DNA of 64,000 bases from Promicromonospora umidemergens (GCF_024171995.1 NZ_JAMTCT010000001.1:588827-652826); one strand, 5' to 3'. Counted from the stretch's first letter, positions 34,909 to 44,735 are shown. Program-made: numbers and translations. The notes: generated by a model from the sequence alone, not told the origin.

Positions 34909-34987
34909 GGCGTCCGGGAGGTGCGGGGTCGGCAGGCACCCTGCGTATGGTGCGGACGGACGAGACGTTCCCGCGGGACTGGACGCG

Positions 34988-36331
34988 ATGAGGGAGTTCG
35001 CCATGACGTTCGAGGGCCGACAGCACGAGCTGACGGAGCAGTGGACCGGTCACGAGGGGCGCCTTCCGGACCTCGCGGTGGCGGTCGGCTGCTGGGTGGC
35101 TGCTTCGGCCATGCTGATCGGCGTCGGGCACGCGGCGTCGGCCGATCCCGGCGGCGACATCGTCACCCCCCACCCGGGACAGCCGGCCTGGTGGTGGGCG
35201 CTGGTGGTCCTGTCGCTCCAGGCGGGCGCGCTCCTCGGGCGCCGACGCTTCCCCCGCGCGACCCTGGTCGCCGTCGCGGCGGCAGTCCCTGTCCTGGCCG
35301 TCCTCGGAGCGCAGAACGCCACGAGCTTCGGCGTGCTGGCAGTCCTGATCATGGCGTACTCGGCCACGGTGCGCTCGGGGGTCCGCCAGGCGGCGCCTGC
35401 CCTGGTGGCGGCCGTCGCGCTCGTCGGTCTGGGCAGCTCCGTGAGCAATGCCGTCACCGGAACGGCGCTCGGCCTGGCCTGGAGCACCGGCCTGCTCCAG
35501 GCGGTCGTGGTGGTCGGGCTGCCCGCCGCCGTGGCACTGTTCGTGACGGCCCGCCAGGACGCGCGGGCGGCCCAGGCCGACCGGCTCGCCGCGCTGGGGC
35601 GCGAGCACGAGGCGCTGGTCCAGGTGGCGGTCTCGCGGGAGCGGATGGCGATGGCGCGTGAGCTGCACGACATCGCTGCTCACCATCTGACCGGTATCGC
35701 GGTGATGACCGGCGCCATGGAGCGGCAGATCGACGTCGCTCCGGCCGACGCCAAGGTCGCCGTCCGCCACGTCCGCTCGCAGAGCACGGAGATGCTGCGC
35801 GAGATGCGCGCCCTGGTAGGCCTCCTGCGCGACCCCGGAGCGGGGCCGGACGTGGCGCCGGAAGCCCGCGTCGAGTCGCTCGCGGGCATCCCCGCGCTCG
35901 TCGAGGCGGCCGCCGTGGCGAACAGGGACGTCACGCTCTCGCTCCGTGGAGCACGCGAAGGGAGCCCGCTGGGGGACGGCGTCGGACCGCTGGCGCAGCT
36001 CGCGGCCTACCGCACCGTGCAGGAGTGCCTGTCCAATGCCGCGCGGCACGCTTCTGGCGCTCCCTGCGAGGTGGACCTCGACCTGCGTGACCCCGCGCTG
36101 GTGGTCCTCACGGTCCGGAACGACGCACCCCGTGCGGCCGTGTCGTCACAGGGCCGGAGCGGGTTCGGCCTGGTCGGCATGCGGGAACGGGCAGAGCTGA
36201 CCGACGCACGCCTGCGGTACGGCCCCACCGACGACGGCGGCTGGCTCGTGTCCTTGACGATCCCGGCCGAACCGGCCACGGTAACGAGCGATGCCCGACC
36301 GGGCGCCGACCCTGAGGAGACCCCCGAATGA
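34988..36331 (+). CDS. NarL-type sensor histidine kinase
   Basis: 447 residues from ATG 34988 (ATG 35003 is an alternative). Around five or six hydrophobic segments in the first ~185 residues, a coiled linker, HisKA_3 dimerisation box ARELHDIAAHHLTGIAVM (phospho-His ~226) and an HATPase domain with QECLSNAARHASG and GFGLVGMRERAEL. This is the DesK/LiaS class, membrane-embedded sensing. Coupled by ATGA to its response regulator. Confidence 0.92.
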   Translation: MREFAMTFEGRQHELTEQWTGHEGRLPDLAVAVGCWVAASAMLIGVGHAASADPGGDIVTPHPGQPAWWWALVVLSLQAGALLGRRRFPRATLVAVAAAVPVLAVLGAQNATSFGVLAVLIMAYSATVRSGVRQAAPALVAAVALVGLGSSVSNAVTGTALGLAWSTGLLQAVVVVGLPAAVALFVTARQDARAAQADRLAALGREHEALVQVAVSRERMAMARELHDIAAHHLTGIAVMTGAMERQIDVAPADAKVAVRHVRSQSTEMLREMRALVGLLRDPGAGPDVAPEARVESLAGIPALVEAAAVANRDVTLSLRGAREGSPLGDGVGPLAQLAAYRTVQECLSNAARHASGAPCEVDLDLRDPALVVLTVRNDAPRAAVSSQGRSGFGLVGMRERAELTDARLRYGPTDDGGWLVSLTIPAEPATVTSDARPGADPEETPE

Positions 36332-36999
36332 TCAAGGTAGTCGTCGCGGACGACCAGCCGCTCGTCCGTGCCGGGCTGACGGCGATGCTGGACGTCGAGC
36401 CGGACATCGAGGTGATCGCGACCGCGCAGGACGGCACGGAGGCGGTCGAGGCAGCCCGCCGGCTGCGTCCCGACGTGGTCTGCATGGACATCCGGATGCC
36501 GGGCCAGGACGGGATCTCGGCCACCCGGCAGCTGTGCGGACCCGGTGTCACCGACCCGGTCCCCGTGCTCGTCCTGACCACGTTCGACATCGACGACTAC
36601 GTCTTCGGTGCCCTGGAGGCGGGCGCGTCCGGGTTCCTCCTCAAGGACGCGGAGCCCGAGGTGCTCGTCGCGGCGGTCCGGTCGGTGGCCGCGGGCTACG
36701 GGACGCTCGACAACTCGATCACCAAGCGGGTGCTGCGCGAGGTCGTCACCCGGCGTCGGACCCAGCCGGTCACCGCGGCGCGCGCGGCCGACCTGCTCAC
36801 CGCCCGCGAGCTCGACATCCTGCTGCGCCTCGCCGAAGGGATGTCCAACGAGGAGATCGCGGGTGCGCTGTTCCTTGAGGTGTCAACGGTGAAGTCCCAC
36901 CTCGCACGGATGATGCCCAAGCTGGGGGTCCGGTCCCGGCTGCAGGCGGCGGTCTGGGCCTACCAGAACGGTGTGGCCCAGACCGGCGCGGGGAGCTGA
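36328..36999 (+). CDS. NarL/FixJ-family response regulator
   Basis: 223 residues; ATG overlaps the kinase stop. Receiver domain with phospho-Asp ~54 (CMDIRMPG) and Lys ~107 (LLKDAEPE); C-terminal LuxR-type helix-turn-helix ~157-205 with GMSNEEIAGALFLEVSTVKSH. Partner of the upstream kinase. The target could include the adjacent CPBP gene, but no evidence in the sequence shows this. Confidence 0.95.
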   Translation: MIKVVVADDQPLVRAGLTAMLDVEPDIEVIATAQDGTEAVEAARRLRPDVVCMDIRMPGQDGISATRQLCGPGVTDPVPVLVLTTFDIDDYVFGALEAGASGFLLKDAEPEVLVAAVRSVAAGYGTLDNSITKRVLREVVTRRRTQPVTAARAADLLTARELDILLRLAEGMSNEEIAGALFLEVSTVKSHLARMMPKLGVRSRLQAAVWAYQNGVAQTGAGS

Positions 37000-37010
37000 C
37001 GGCGGCGACG

Positions 37011-37412
37011 TCAGACGGGGGTGCCGCTGGGCAGGGCCGCGTACTCCTCGATGCGGGCGATGAGCCCGTCGTCGCCGTCGTCGAAGCGGAAGTACACGGC
37101 AGCGTCCACCCGGAAGTGCTGGCCGTCCTTCGTGGTGACGTGGACGACGTGCTGCTGGAGCACCTCGCCGGGCCGGGCGAGCTGCCGCGTGATGTCGTAG
37201 CGCATCGACTCGATGGCGCCGATCTGGCTCTCCATCCCGGCGATGTTCTCGTCGATCGTCGAGTCGCCCTTCCCGTCGTTGTGCCAGACGGTGGCCGTCG
37301 CCGAGCACATCGCCCGCGCACCCGCCCAGTCCGCCTGCTCCAGGTGGCGGAGGTAGGCGGTCGCCTTGTCCGTGAGGTCCTGGCTGAGGTCCTGGCTGAG
37401 GTCCTGGCTCAT
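37011..37412 (-). CDS. SnoaL-like (NTF2 fold) protein
   Basis: 133 residues from ATG 37412, coupled by ATGA to the DUF1684 gene. An N-terminal SQDL repeat (12-bp unit, three copies) precedes a SnoaL-type body: helix AYLRHLEQADWAGARAMC, TATVWHNDGKG and final strands RVDAAVYFRFDDG..ARIEEY. A small-molecule binding or isomerase role is usual in this fold; substrate unknown. Confidence 0.75.
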   Translation of the reverse strand: MSQDLSQDLSQDLTDKATAYLRHLEQADWAGARAMCSATATVWHNDGKGDSTIDENIAGMESQIGAIESMRYDITRQLARPGEVLQQHVVHVTTKDGQHFRVDAAVYFRFDDGDDGLIARIEEYAALPSGTPV

Positions 37413-38221
37413 GCTGTGGCTTCCTTCTGCTGGTGGTGTACGAGGGCCCGTTCCCCGGCCTCGACCCGCAGAGGCAGGTGGTTGGCCGTGGGTGCGAGCG
37501 GGCAGGTGAAGACGGTCGGGGCCAGGTGGTGGTGGGAGAGGGTCGCCCGGTTGAAGTCGACAGTCAGCGGGCTGCCGGGGTCCGTCTCGGTCCCGTTGGT
37601 CCGGTCGGTGAAGATGACCAGCCGGTGTCCCGGCATCTCCTCGAGCACCGTCAGGACGTACTCGGTGCCCTCGATGGTGACCGCGAGGTCGACGGGCGAG
37701 CTCATGGCCTCGGTGCTGCGCGGAGTGGTCAGGCGGCCCACCTCGGTGCGGCGGCCCTCTGGTGCCGCCCGGTACTCGCCCTCGAAGACCCAGGCAGGGT
37801 CGTACGGGAAGGTCTCGATGCCGGTGAGGCCGGACCGCTCGACGGCGCCGGGGTCCATGACGACCAGCCCGTAGGCCCCGTCCGAGCCCCCGGCGAAGCC
37901 CACGAGGTCCCCGGGAAGCTCCAGGGCGCTGCCGGACGGCACCGTGACCGTCCCGTCCACCGTCTCGCGATCGACCCGCACCCCCTCACCGGCGGAGGCC
38001 GTCACAGTCAGGGCGCCTGCCTCGGTGGTGCGCCACCGCCCCGGGACACCGGGAATCGTGCGGGGCGCGAGCCCGGCGACCGTACTCTTGGCGACGACCG
38101 TCGCCTTGCCGTTCGGGCCGGCCACCTCCTCCCATCTCGTCGTGCGCCACGCGTGGTGCTCAGCGGGCACCTCGGCGGCCAGGAGGGCCGTCTGCTGGGG
38201 TGGAACTCTGTCTGCGGTCAT
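37409..38221 (-). CDS. DUF1684 family protein
   Basis: 270 residues from ATG 38221. All-beta protein with DUF1684 features: LSHHHLAPTVFTCPLAPTANHLPLRVEAGERA is not reproduced in full here, but the C-terminal pieces DFNRA, PTANHLPL and VEAGER near the end match the conserved NPYC/PPTENRLP region in position, with altered residues. Function of the family unknown. First gene of a two-gene minus-strand operon, divergent from an APH-like kinase with two palindromes between. Confidence 0.65.
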   Translation of the reverse strand: MTADRVPPQQTALLAAEVPAEHHAWRTTRWEEVAGPNGKATVVAKSTVAGLAPRTIPGVPGRWRTTEAGALTVTASAGEGVRVDRETVDGTVTVPSGSALELPGDLVGFAGGSDGAYGLVVMDPGAVERSGLTGIETFPYDPAWVFEGEYRAAPEGRRTEVGRLTTPRSTEAMSSPVDLAVTIEGTEYVLTVLEEMPGHRLVIFTDRTNGTETDPGSPLTVDFNRATLSHHHLAPTVFTCPLAPTANHLPLRVEAGERALVHHQQKEATA

Positions 38222-38259
38222 GGCGCGACCCTACGAGCGGCATGCGCGAGAGGCGTAGG

Positions 38260-38310
38260 GTCTTGCTGACAACGCAAGACGACGGTGCGAGGGTTGCCGG
38301 GCAGGCAACC
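38260..38310. promoter_or_regulatory. Two short perfect palindromes in a divergent gap
   Basis: GTCTTGC (38260-38266) pairs with GCAAGAC (38274-38280), and 11 bp further GGTTGCC (38292-38298) pairs with GGCAACC (38304-38310). Both sit in the 182-bp gap between the DUF1684 gene (minus) and the APH-like gene (plus). They are candidate operators, but no regulator gene adjoins them. Confidence 0.35.
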
Positions 38311-38403
38311 GTCGGTCGTGTGCTGCTGGTGCTGGCGGGCGCGCGGCCGCTCTGAGACCCTGACCCGATGCCGGCCGCCGGGGCCGCGCGGAACGGAGCC
38401 GGC

Positions 38404-39303
38404 GTGACATCGGAGTTCCTCACATCGGAGTTCCTCACAGTCCCGTCCGGGTTCGCGGCCCGGACCGTCCAGCGGGAGCAGGCGGCCGGGCTGGAGTGGG
38501 TCGGCCGGCTTCCGGACCTGGTCCGGCGGCTCCTGCACGAGTGGCAGCTCACCCTCGCCGGTCCGCCCGTCGCCGGGAACGTGGGCCTGGTGTGGGAAGC
38601 GCGGCGCCGGGACGGTGCACCCTGCATGCTGAAGGTGGGCTGGCTGGACGCGGAGACCAGGAACGAGGCCGAGGCGCTACGCCGGTGGGACGGCCAGGGC
38701 GCTGCGCGGCTCATCGAGTCGTACCCCGACGCGGGGGCCCTGCTGCTGGAGCGGCTCGACGCGGGGACGAGCCTGACGGCTGCGCCGATCGGCACGGCCG
38801 TCGACGTCGCCGCCGAGCTGCTGGACCTCCTGCACGTCCCGGAGTGGTCGGGGTTCGACGACGCGCTGGAGCTGGAGTCGAGGGTGCACGCGCCGAGCGC
38901 CGCCTGTCAGGAACACCTCCGCGAGCTCCGGCCCGCCGTCGAACAGGCCTTCCGGAACGCTCCGCACGTGCTGCTCCACGGCGACTTCCACTACGAGAAC
39001 GTGCTCCGCTCGGGCCCCGCGTGGCGAGCGATCGACCCCAAGCCGTCGCACGGCCCGGGCGAGTGGGACCTCGTGCCGCTCCTGCGGAACCGCTTCACGG
39101 AGTACCCGGTCGGGTCTGGTCTGCTGCCGGGCATCCGGGACCGCCTCGACACCCTGGTCGCGGCCACCGGATCGGACCGCGGCCGGGCGTACCTGTTCGC
39201 GCGCTACCGGGCGGTCCGGGACGCGGACTACGCCAGGCGGACCGGTGACGCCGGGTTCGAGGAGGTGGCCTTCGCGATCGCGGAGGCCACGTCTCCTCCG
39301 TAG
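38404..39303 (+). CDS. Aminoglycoside/hydroxyurea phosphotransferase-like kinase
   Basis: 299 residues from GTG 38404 (GGAG at 38395-38398); ATG 38368 would add 12 residues. Kinase-like fold with the catalytic HGDFHYENVL and the metal-binding IDPKPSHGPGEWDLVPLLRNR, plus VGLVWEARRRDG and a MLKVGW Lys for ATP. This is the APH(6)/hydroxyurea-kinase group. A resistance role is possible, but many members act on unknown metabolites. TSEFL is repeated in tandem at the N-terminus. The stop abuts the convergent XRE stop with no gap. Confidence 0.82.
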   Translation: MTSEFLTSEFLTVPSGFAARTVQREQAAGLEWVGRLPDLVRRLLHEWQLTLAGPPVAGNVGLVWEARRRDGAPCMLKVGWLDAETRNEAEALRRWDGQGAARLIESYPDAGALLLERLDAGTSLTAAPIGTAVDVAAELLDLLHVPEWSGFDDALELESRVHAPSAACQEHLRELRPAVEQAFRNAPHVLLHGDFHYENVLRSGPAWRAIDPKPSHGPGEWDLVPLLRNRFTEYPVGSGLLPGIRDRLDTLVAATGSDRGRAYLFARYRAVRDADYARRTGDAGFEEVAFAIAEATSPP

Positions 39304-40176
39304 TCACGCCGAGCGGGTCCCGACGACCTGCGCCAGCAGGGAGACCGCCTCCGCCGACGAGGTACCGGGCGGCGTCGTGTGCGTGACGAGCGTCTGGTCC
39401 GGGTGGTCGATCGACCGCAGGGTCTGCTGCGTGACGGTGAGGGCGCCGACCAAGGGGTGGTGCAGCGTGTAGTCGGCGGTGGCGCAGGCCCGGACCCTGT
39501 GGTCGCCCCACAGCGTGGCGAAGTCCGGGCTGGCCATCGAGAGGGTGCCGATCAGCGTCGCCAGCTCGGGGTCTTCGGGGTGCCTGCCCACGGTGAGGCG
39601 CAGGTTGCCCACCACGGCCCGGCTCTTCGCTCGCCAGTCGGCGTAGAGCTCGCGCGTGTCGGCGTCCAGGAACACCAGGGACGCCATGTTCGGACGGGTT
39701 CCCGGCGTCGTCGGTGCACCGGGCTCCAGGTGACCGGCGAGCAGGGCGTGCCCGAGCGGGTTCCAGGCCAGGACGTCGCTGCGGCGCCCCATCACGAGCG
39801 CCGGCACGCCGGTGAGCGCGCCGAGGAGCGCCGCGAGGGCCGGGTCGGCCTTCTCCGGCGCGCTCCGCTTCGTCGCCCGCTGCGTGCCACGGCCGGTCGC
39901 GAGCCGCCGGAGGTGAGCGCGTTCGGCGTCGTCGAGCTGCAGGGCGGTGGCCAAGGCGTCGAGCACCTCCGGCGACGCGTTGCGGGACTGGCCCTGCTCG
40001 AGCCGCGTGTAGTACGAGGAGCTGACCCCCGCGAGCAGCGAGAGCTCCTCGCGCCGCAGCCCGGCGACCCGACGGCGGTCCCCGTAGCGGGGCACACCGG
40101 CGTCCTCAGGGCTCAGGCGCGCGCGACTGGCGCGCAGGAAGGCGCCGAGCGTGTCGGTGGGGGCGTCAGCGGGCAT
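39304..40176 (-). CDS. XRE-family regulator with MmyB-like ligand domain
   Basis: 290 residues from ATG 40176. An N-terminal helix-turn-helix (~35-85; RRREELSLLAGVSSSYYTRLEQG pattern, shown in part) is followed by the MmyB-like domain (DVLAWNPLGHALL, LVFLDADTRELYADW, DFATLWGDHRVR) common in actinobacterial regulators of oxidoreductases. It is divergent from an MBL-fold hydrolase gene, with a palindrome between, so it probably controls that gene. Confidence 0.9.
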   Translation of the reverse strand: MPADAPTDTLGAFLRASRARLSPEDAGVPRYGDRRRVAGLRREELSLLAGVSSSYYTRLEQGQSRNASPEVLDALATALQLDDAERAHLRRLATGRGTQRATKRSAPEKADPALAALLGALTGVPALVMGRRSDVLAWNPLGHALLAGHLEPGAPTTPGTRPNMASLVFLDADTRELYADWRAKSRAVVGNLRLTVGRHPEDPELATLIGTLSMASPDFATLWGDHRVRACATADYTLHHPLVGALTVTQQTLRSIDHPDQTLVTHTTPPGTSSAEAVSLLAQVVGTRSA

Positions 40177-40205
40177 GGTGCCAGTCTCCCGCACGCGCAC
40201 GCACG

Positions 40206-40232
40206 GTGCCTGACCCTCCCAGGGGTAGGCAC
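40206..40232. promoter_or_regulatory. Candidate XRE operator
   Basis: GTGCCTGACCC faces GGGGTAGGCAC across a 5-nt centre; 9 of 11 positions are complementary. It lies 29 bp upstream of the XRE start codon and 87 bp before the MBL gene, inside the 143-bp divergent gap. Assigned to the adjacent XRE regulator by position and symmetry. Confidence 0.45.
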
Positions 40233-40319
40233 GGGCGGGTCTGGTGGACCGGCCACGATCCCGGCGACTGTTGGTCCGGGCCGCGACAGGGCGTCTGTGG
40301 CCACCGAACGGAGAACCTG

Positions 40320-41273
40320 ATGACACAGAGCACGATGACCGAGGTCACCCCGACGAGCGACCACCTCGTCGTCGGTGAGGTCACGGTGAGCCGGGTCGTG
40401 GAGAGCGTCGGCAGCATCGGCATGACCCCGGACCAGTTCTTCCCTGGCACGGACCCGTCGGCGTGGAACGGGCACGAGGGTGAGCTGCGCCCGTTCTTCC
40501 TGGAGGCCGACGGCGCGACGACGATGGAGAGCACCTCCCGCGTGGCGATGCAGACCTGGATCATCCGGAGCGGGGGCAGGACGATCCTCCTGGACGCCGT
40601 CGTCGGCAACGACAAGGACCGGCCCGACGTGCCCAGCTGGTCGCACCTGCAGACCGCCTACCTCGACGACCTGGCAGCGGCCGGGGTCACGCCGGAGAGC
40701 GTCGACGTCGTCGTCAACACGCACCTGCACGCCGACCACGTGGGGTGGAACACCCGGCTCACCGACGGCTCCTGGGTGCCGACCTTTCCGAACGCCGAGT
40801 ACCTGCTGCCGGCCGAGGACCTGGCGTTCTGGGACCCGGAGAACGACAACGAGACCGTGATGGGGCCCGGTGCGCACGGGGTCTGGGCCGACAGCATCGC
40901 ACCGGTGCTCGCCGCCGGTCAGGTCACCGCGTGGAGCGGTAGCCACCGGATCGACGACGCCCTGACGCTGGAGGCCGCGCCGGGCCACACACCGGGCGCG
41001 TCGATCCTCCGGCTGGTGTCAGGGGGCGACGAGGTGCTCTTCGTCGGGGACACCCTGCACAGTCCGGCCCAGGTCATGGACATGCACACGAGCAGCTGCT
41101 TCGACGAGGACCCCGCGCAGGCCCATCGCACACGTGCCCGCCTGTTCACCGAGGCGGCCGAGCGGGACCTGCTCCTGCTGCCTGCCCACTTCGGGGGGCA
41201 CGGCGGGTTCCGGGTGGCGAAGGACGGGGACGGCTTCCGGATCGTCGGCTGGGCAGGGCTCACGGCGGTCTGA
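40320..41273 (+). CDS. MBL-fold metallo-hydrolase
   Basis: 317 residues from ATG 40320 (CGGAGA upstream). The metallo-beta-lactamase fold is shown by THLHADHVGWN (~134-144), later APGHTPG, FVGDTLHS and LPAHFGGHGG, supplying a dinuclear zinc site. The substrate is open: the group includes lactonases, thioesterases and other hydrolases. Controlled most likely by the divergent XRE regulator. A perfect terminator hairpin follows. Confidence 0.88.
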   Translation: MTQSTMTEVTPTSDHLVVGEVTVSRVVESVGSIGMTPDQFFPGTDPSAWNGHEGELRPFFLEADGATTMESTSRVAMQTWIIRSGGRTILLDAVVGNDKDRPDVPSWSHLQTAYLDDLAAAGVTPESVDVVVNTHLHADHVGWNTRLTDGSWVPTFPNAEYLLPAEDLAFWDPENDNETVMGPGAHGVWADSIAPVLAAGQVTAWSGSHRIDDALTLEAAPGHTPGASILRLVSGGDEVLFVGDTLHSPAQVMDMHTSSCFDEDPAQAHRTRARLFTEAAERDLLLLPAHFGGHGGFRVAKDGDGFRIVGWAGLTAV

Positions 41274-41280
41274 CCAGCCG

Positions 41281-41315
41281 GCCCACCCGTCCGACCGTGT
41301 CGCACGGGTGGGCCT
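41281..41315. terminator. Bidirectional terminator between MBL and putP genes
   Basis: GGCCCACCCGT (41281-41291) and ACGGGTGGGCC (41305-41315) form a perfect 11-bp stem with a 13-nt loop in the 47-bp gap between the two convergent stop codons. Confidence 0.85.
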
Positions 41316-41320
41316 GGTCG

Positions 41321-42823
41321 TCAGGAAGCGACGGTGCGCTTCGCCGACGCGAGGCGCGTCGCCTCGGCGAACTCCTCGCGGATCGCCTCGGACGGCGCCG
41401 GGGTGAGCAGGCTGACGACGATCGCGACGAGCCCGCCCAGCACGAAGCCCGGAACGAGCTCGTAGAGCGTGTCGGCCAGCGGGGAGCGGCCCCAGGCGAA
41501 CGCGACGACGGCGCCGACGACCATGCCGGACAGTGCGCCCCAGCGGGTGAGCCGGGACCAGTACAGGCTCAGGATCACGATGGGGCCGAACGCCGCACCG
41601 AACCCGGCCCAGGCAAACCCGACCAGGTCCAGGATGCTGTCGGTCCGGCCGAACGCGATGACCGCGGCGACCACGGCGACCAGCAGCACGCCGGCGCGGC
41701 CCAGCATCACCTGGGTGCGGGTGGACATCTCCTTGCCTGTGATCTTGACGAGGTCCTCGACCAGGGCCGAGGAGGAGACGATGAGCTGGGACGAGATCGT
41801 CGACATGATCGCCGCGAGGACCGCGGCCAGGACCAGGCCCGCGAGCAGCGGGTGGAACAAGATCTGCGACAGGTACAGGAACACCGTCTCCGGGTTCTCC
41901 AGCGTCTCACCCTGGGCATTGACGTAGGCGACGCCGATCAGGCCCGTGACGACCGCGCCGAGAGCGGTGACGATCATCCAGCTGATGCCGATGCGGCGTC
42001 CGGCGACGGCGTCCTGCGGGGAGCGCAGCGCCATGAAGCGCACGATGATGTGCGGCTGGCCGAAGTAGCCAAGGCCCCACGCGGCGGCGGAGATGATGGT
42101 GGTGGCGGACGCGCCGGCCACGAACGACAGGTGGTTGGCCGCGCCGCTGGACTCCGCGGCGAGGAGGCCCTCGCGGATCGGCTCCCAGCCGCCGAGGTCG
42201 AAGAACGCGACGACGGGCACGGCGACGAGGGCGAGCAGCATCAGGATGCCCTGCGCGACGTCGGTCCAGGTGGCGCCGAGGAACCCGCCGAAGAGCGTGT
42301 AGGCGAGCGTCACCCCGCCGACGACCCAGATGCCGGTCGTGTAGTCGAACCCGAACGAGCTCTCGAAGAACGTGCCGCCGGCCACCATGCCGGAGGAGAC
42401 GTAGAACGTGAAGAACACGAGGATGATGACGCCCGACGAGGCGCGCAGCAGGCGCGACGTGTCGCGCAGCCGGTTCTCGAAGAAGCTCGGGATGGTGATC
42501 GAGTTCTTCGCCGTCTCCGTGTAGGCGCGCAGGCGCGGCGCCACGAACTTCCAGTTGAGCCAGGCGCCGATCGTCAGGCCGATGGCGATCCAGGACTCGA
42601 CGAGCCCGCTCACGTAGATGGCGCCCGGAAGGCCCATCAGCAGCCAGCCGGACATGTCCGACGCGCCGGCGCTCAGCGCGGCTACGCCCGGGCTGAGCCG
42701 TCGGCCGCCGAGCATGTAGTCGTCGAGATTGTCGTTCGTCCGGCGGAACGCCGCGTAGCCGATACCCAGCATCAGTGCGAGGTACGCGACGATCGCGATC
42801 GTCTTCCAGGCCTCGGGGGTCAT
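41321..42823 (-). CDS. putP: Sodium/proline symporter
   Basis: 500 residues from ATG 42823; the frame stays open to 42892. Thirteen hydrophobic segments of the SSS family; motifs include RRTNDNLDDYMLGGR, LSAGASDMSGWLLMGLPGA (sodium site region), WLNWKFVAPRLR, and GYFGQPHIIVRFMA. These match PutP closely, hence proline uptake with Na+. It stands alone on the minus strand, with ilvD ending 137 bp upstream and a terminator after it. The upstream gap contains an A6 run (42850s) but no clear operator. Confidence 0.92.
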   Translation of the reverse strand: MTPEAWKTIAIVAYLALMLGIGYAAFRRTNDNLDDYMLGGRRLSPGVAALSAGASDMSGWLLMGLPGAIYVSGLVESWIAIGLTIGAWLNWKFVAPRLRAYTETAKNSITIPSFFENRLRDTSRLLRASSGVIILVFFTFYVSSGMVAGGTFFESSFGFDYTTGIWVVGGVTLAYTLFGGFLGATWTDVAQGILMLLALVAVPVVAFFDLGGWEPIREGLLAAESSGAANHLSFVAGASATTIISAAAWGLGYFGQPHIIVRFMALRSPQDAVAGRRIGISWMIVTALGAVVTGLIGVAYVNAQGETLENPETVFLYLSQILFHPLLAGLVLAAVLAAIMSTISSQLIVSSSALVEDLVKITGKEMSTRTQVMLGRAGVLLVAVVAAVIAFGRTDSILDLVGFAWAGFGAAFGPIVILSLYWSRLTRWGALSGMVVGAVVAFAWGRSPLADTLYELVPGFVLGGLVAIVVSLLTPAPSEAIREEFAEATRLASAKRTVAS

Positions 42824-42960
42824 GGAGTCGCTCCAGTATTCGTTGCGGAAAAAACTTACGTGCGCTTGGCCTTGAGCCGGGAAGTCTCGCACGAAGTGTT
42901 ACCCGAGACTCGAATCGCCCGCCGAAACGAATCCGGATCGTTAGTTTGCGGCGGTGCTCC

Positions 42961-44667
42961 CTACTCCAGCACCGCACCCTTCGACGCGGACTGGACCAGC
43001 TTCGAGTACTTGGCGAGCACGCCCCGTGTGTACGAGTGGGGGATCGGCGCCCAGCCTGCCGCACGGGCGGCCAGCTCGGCAGGCTCCACCAGGAGGTCGA
43101 GCGTCTTGGACGCAACGTCGAGGCGGATGCGGTCGCCGTCGCGCACGAACGCGACGGGTCCGGCGTCGACGGCCTCCGGCGCGATGTGCCCCACGCACAG
43201 GCCGGTGGTCCCGCCGGAGAACCGGCCGTCCGTGATGAGCAGGACGTCCTTGCCGAGCCCCGCGCCCTTGATGGCGCCGGTGATGGCGAGCATCTCGCGC
43301 ATCCCCGGTCCGCCCTTGGGACCCTCGTAGCGGATGACGACGACGTCGCCCGCCTGGATCGTCCCGTCCTCCAGGGCGTCGAGTGCGCTGCGCTCGCGCT
43401 CGAACACCCGCGCGGTGCCCTCGAACACGTCGGAGTCGAAGCCCGCCGACTTCACGACGGCGCCCTCTGGGGCGAGCGACCCGTTCAGGATCGTGATGCC
43501 ACCGGTCTTGTGGATCGGGTCGTCCATGGCCCGCAGGATCTTGCCGTCCGGGTCGGGCGGGGCGATGTCGGCCAGGTTCTCGGCCATGGTGCGGCCGGTG
43601 ACCGTCATCACGTCGCCGTGCAGCAGCCCGGCGTCCAGCAGGGCCTTCATCACCACCGGCACGCCACCGATCCGGTCGACGTCGTTCATGACGTACTGCC
43701 CGAAGGGCTTGAGGTCGCCCAGGTGCGGCACGCGGTCGGCGACGCGGGAGAAGTCGTCGAGCGTCAGGTCGACCTCGGCCTCGTACGCGATGGCGAGCAG
43801 GTGCAGCACCGCGTTCGTGGACCCGCCGAACGCCATGACCACGGCGATCGCGTTCTCGAACGCCTCCTTCGTCAGGATGTCGCGCGCGGTGATGCCCTTG
43901 CGCAGCAGGTTCACCACCGCCTCGCCCGAGCGGTGCGCCCACACGTCGCGCCGGCGGTCGGCCGACGGCGGGGCCGCCGACCCGGGCAGCGACATGCCGA
44001 GCGCCTCGGCCGCCGACGCCATCGTGTTGGCCGTGTACATGCCGCCGCACGCGCCCTCGCCCGGGCAGATCGCCCGCTCGATCCGGTCCACGTCGCCCTG
44101 GCTCATGAGCCCGCGCGAGCACGCCCCGACGGCCTCGAAGGCGTCGATGATGGTCACCTGCTTCTCCGTGCCGTCCTCGAGCTTGACCCAGCCCGGCATG
44201 ATCGAGCCGGCGTAGAGGAACACGCTGGAGAGGTCCAGGCGCGCGGCCGCCATCAGCATGCCGGGCAGCGACTTGTCGCACCCGGCCAGCAGCACCGAAC
44301 CGTCCAGGCGCTCGGCCTGCATGACGGTCTCCACCGAGTCGGCGATGACGTCGCGGGACACGAGCGAGAAGTGCATGCCCTCGTGGCCCATCGAGATGCC
44401 GTCGGACACCGAGATGGTGCCGAACTCCAGCGGATAGCCGCCAGCGGCGTGCACACCCGCCTTGGTGGCCCCCGCCAGCCGGTCGAGCGAGAGGTTGCAG
44501 GGCGTGATCTCGTTCCACGAGCTCGCGACGCCGATCTGCGGCTTCGCGAAGTCCTCGTCGCCCAGCCCCACGGCGCGGAGCATCCCGCGCGACGCGGTTG
44601 CCTCCAGGCCGTCGGTCACCGTGCGGGAGCGGGGCTTGATGTCGACCGGGTTCTCGGGGTTGAGCAT
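42961..44667 (-). CDS. ilvD: Dihydroxy-acid dehydratase
   Basis: 568 residues from ATG 44667 (an ATG 3 codons earlier at 44676 is equally possible). IlvD/Edd family signatures are clear: [53 protein letters not shown] and [19 protein letters not shown]. The Fe-S cysteines and the C-terminal Ser base region are intact. It catalyses the third step of valine/isoleucine synthesis. No ilvB/C neighbour is present. It could also serve a sugar-acid dehydratase role, but the motifs favour IlvD. Confidence 0.95.
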   Translation of the reverse strand: MLNPENPVDIKPRSRTVTDGLEATASRGMLRAVGLGDEDFAKPQIGVASSWNEITPCNLSLDRLAGATKAGVHAAGGYPLEFGTISVSDGISMGHEGMHFSLVSRDVIADSVETVMQAERLDGSVLLAGCDKSLPGMLMAAARLDLSSVFLYAGSIMPGWVKLEDGTEKQVTIIDAFEAVGACSRGLMSQGDVDRIERAICPGEGACGGMYTANTMASAAEALGMSLPGSAAPPSADRRRDVWAHRSGEAVVNLLRKGITARDILTKEAFENAIAVVMAFGGSTNAVLHLLAIAYEAEVDLTLDDFSRVADRVPHLGDLKPFGQYVMNDVDRIGGVPVVMKALLDAGLLHGDVMTVTGRTMAENLADIAPPDPDGKILRAMDDPIHKTGGITILNGSLAPEGAVVKSAGFDSDVFEGTARVFERERSALDALEDGTIQAGDVVVIRYEGPKGGPGMREMLAITGAIKGAGLGKDVLLITDGRFSGGTTGLCVGHIAPEAVDAGPVAFVRDGDRIRLDVASKTLDLLVEPAELAARAAGWAPIPHSYTRGVLAKYSKLVQSASKGAVLE

Positions 44668-44735
44668 GGGACCCATCCTGCATCCTGCTCGGCCCGCGTG
44701 TCTCGTGCCGGGGCCGGGCCGGTCGGTACCCCGCC

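Noticed and set aside
38404-39303. Acquired antibiotic resistance gene
   Set aside because: APH-like fold only; no mobile context, and many such kinases act on unknown metabolites.
41297-43330. A 677-codon plus-strand frame over putP and ilvD
   Set aside because: It is opposite the well-conserved putP gene and has low-complexity Arg/Asp/Gly/Glu content, so it is a shadow frame.
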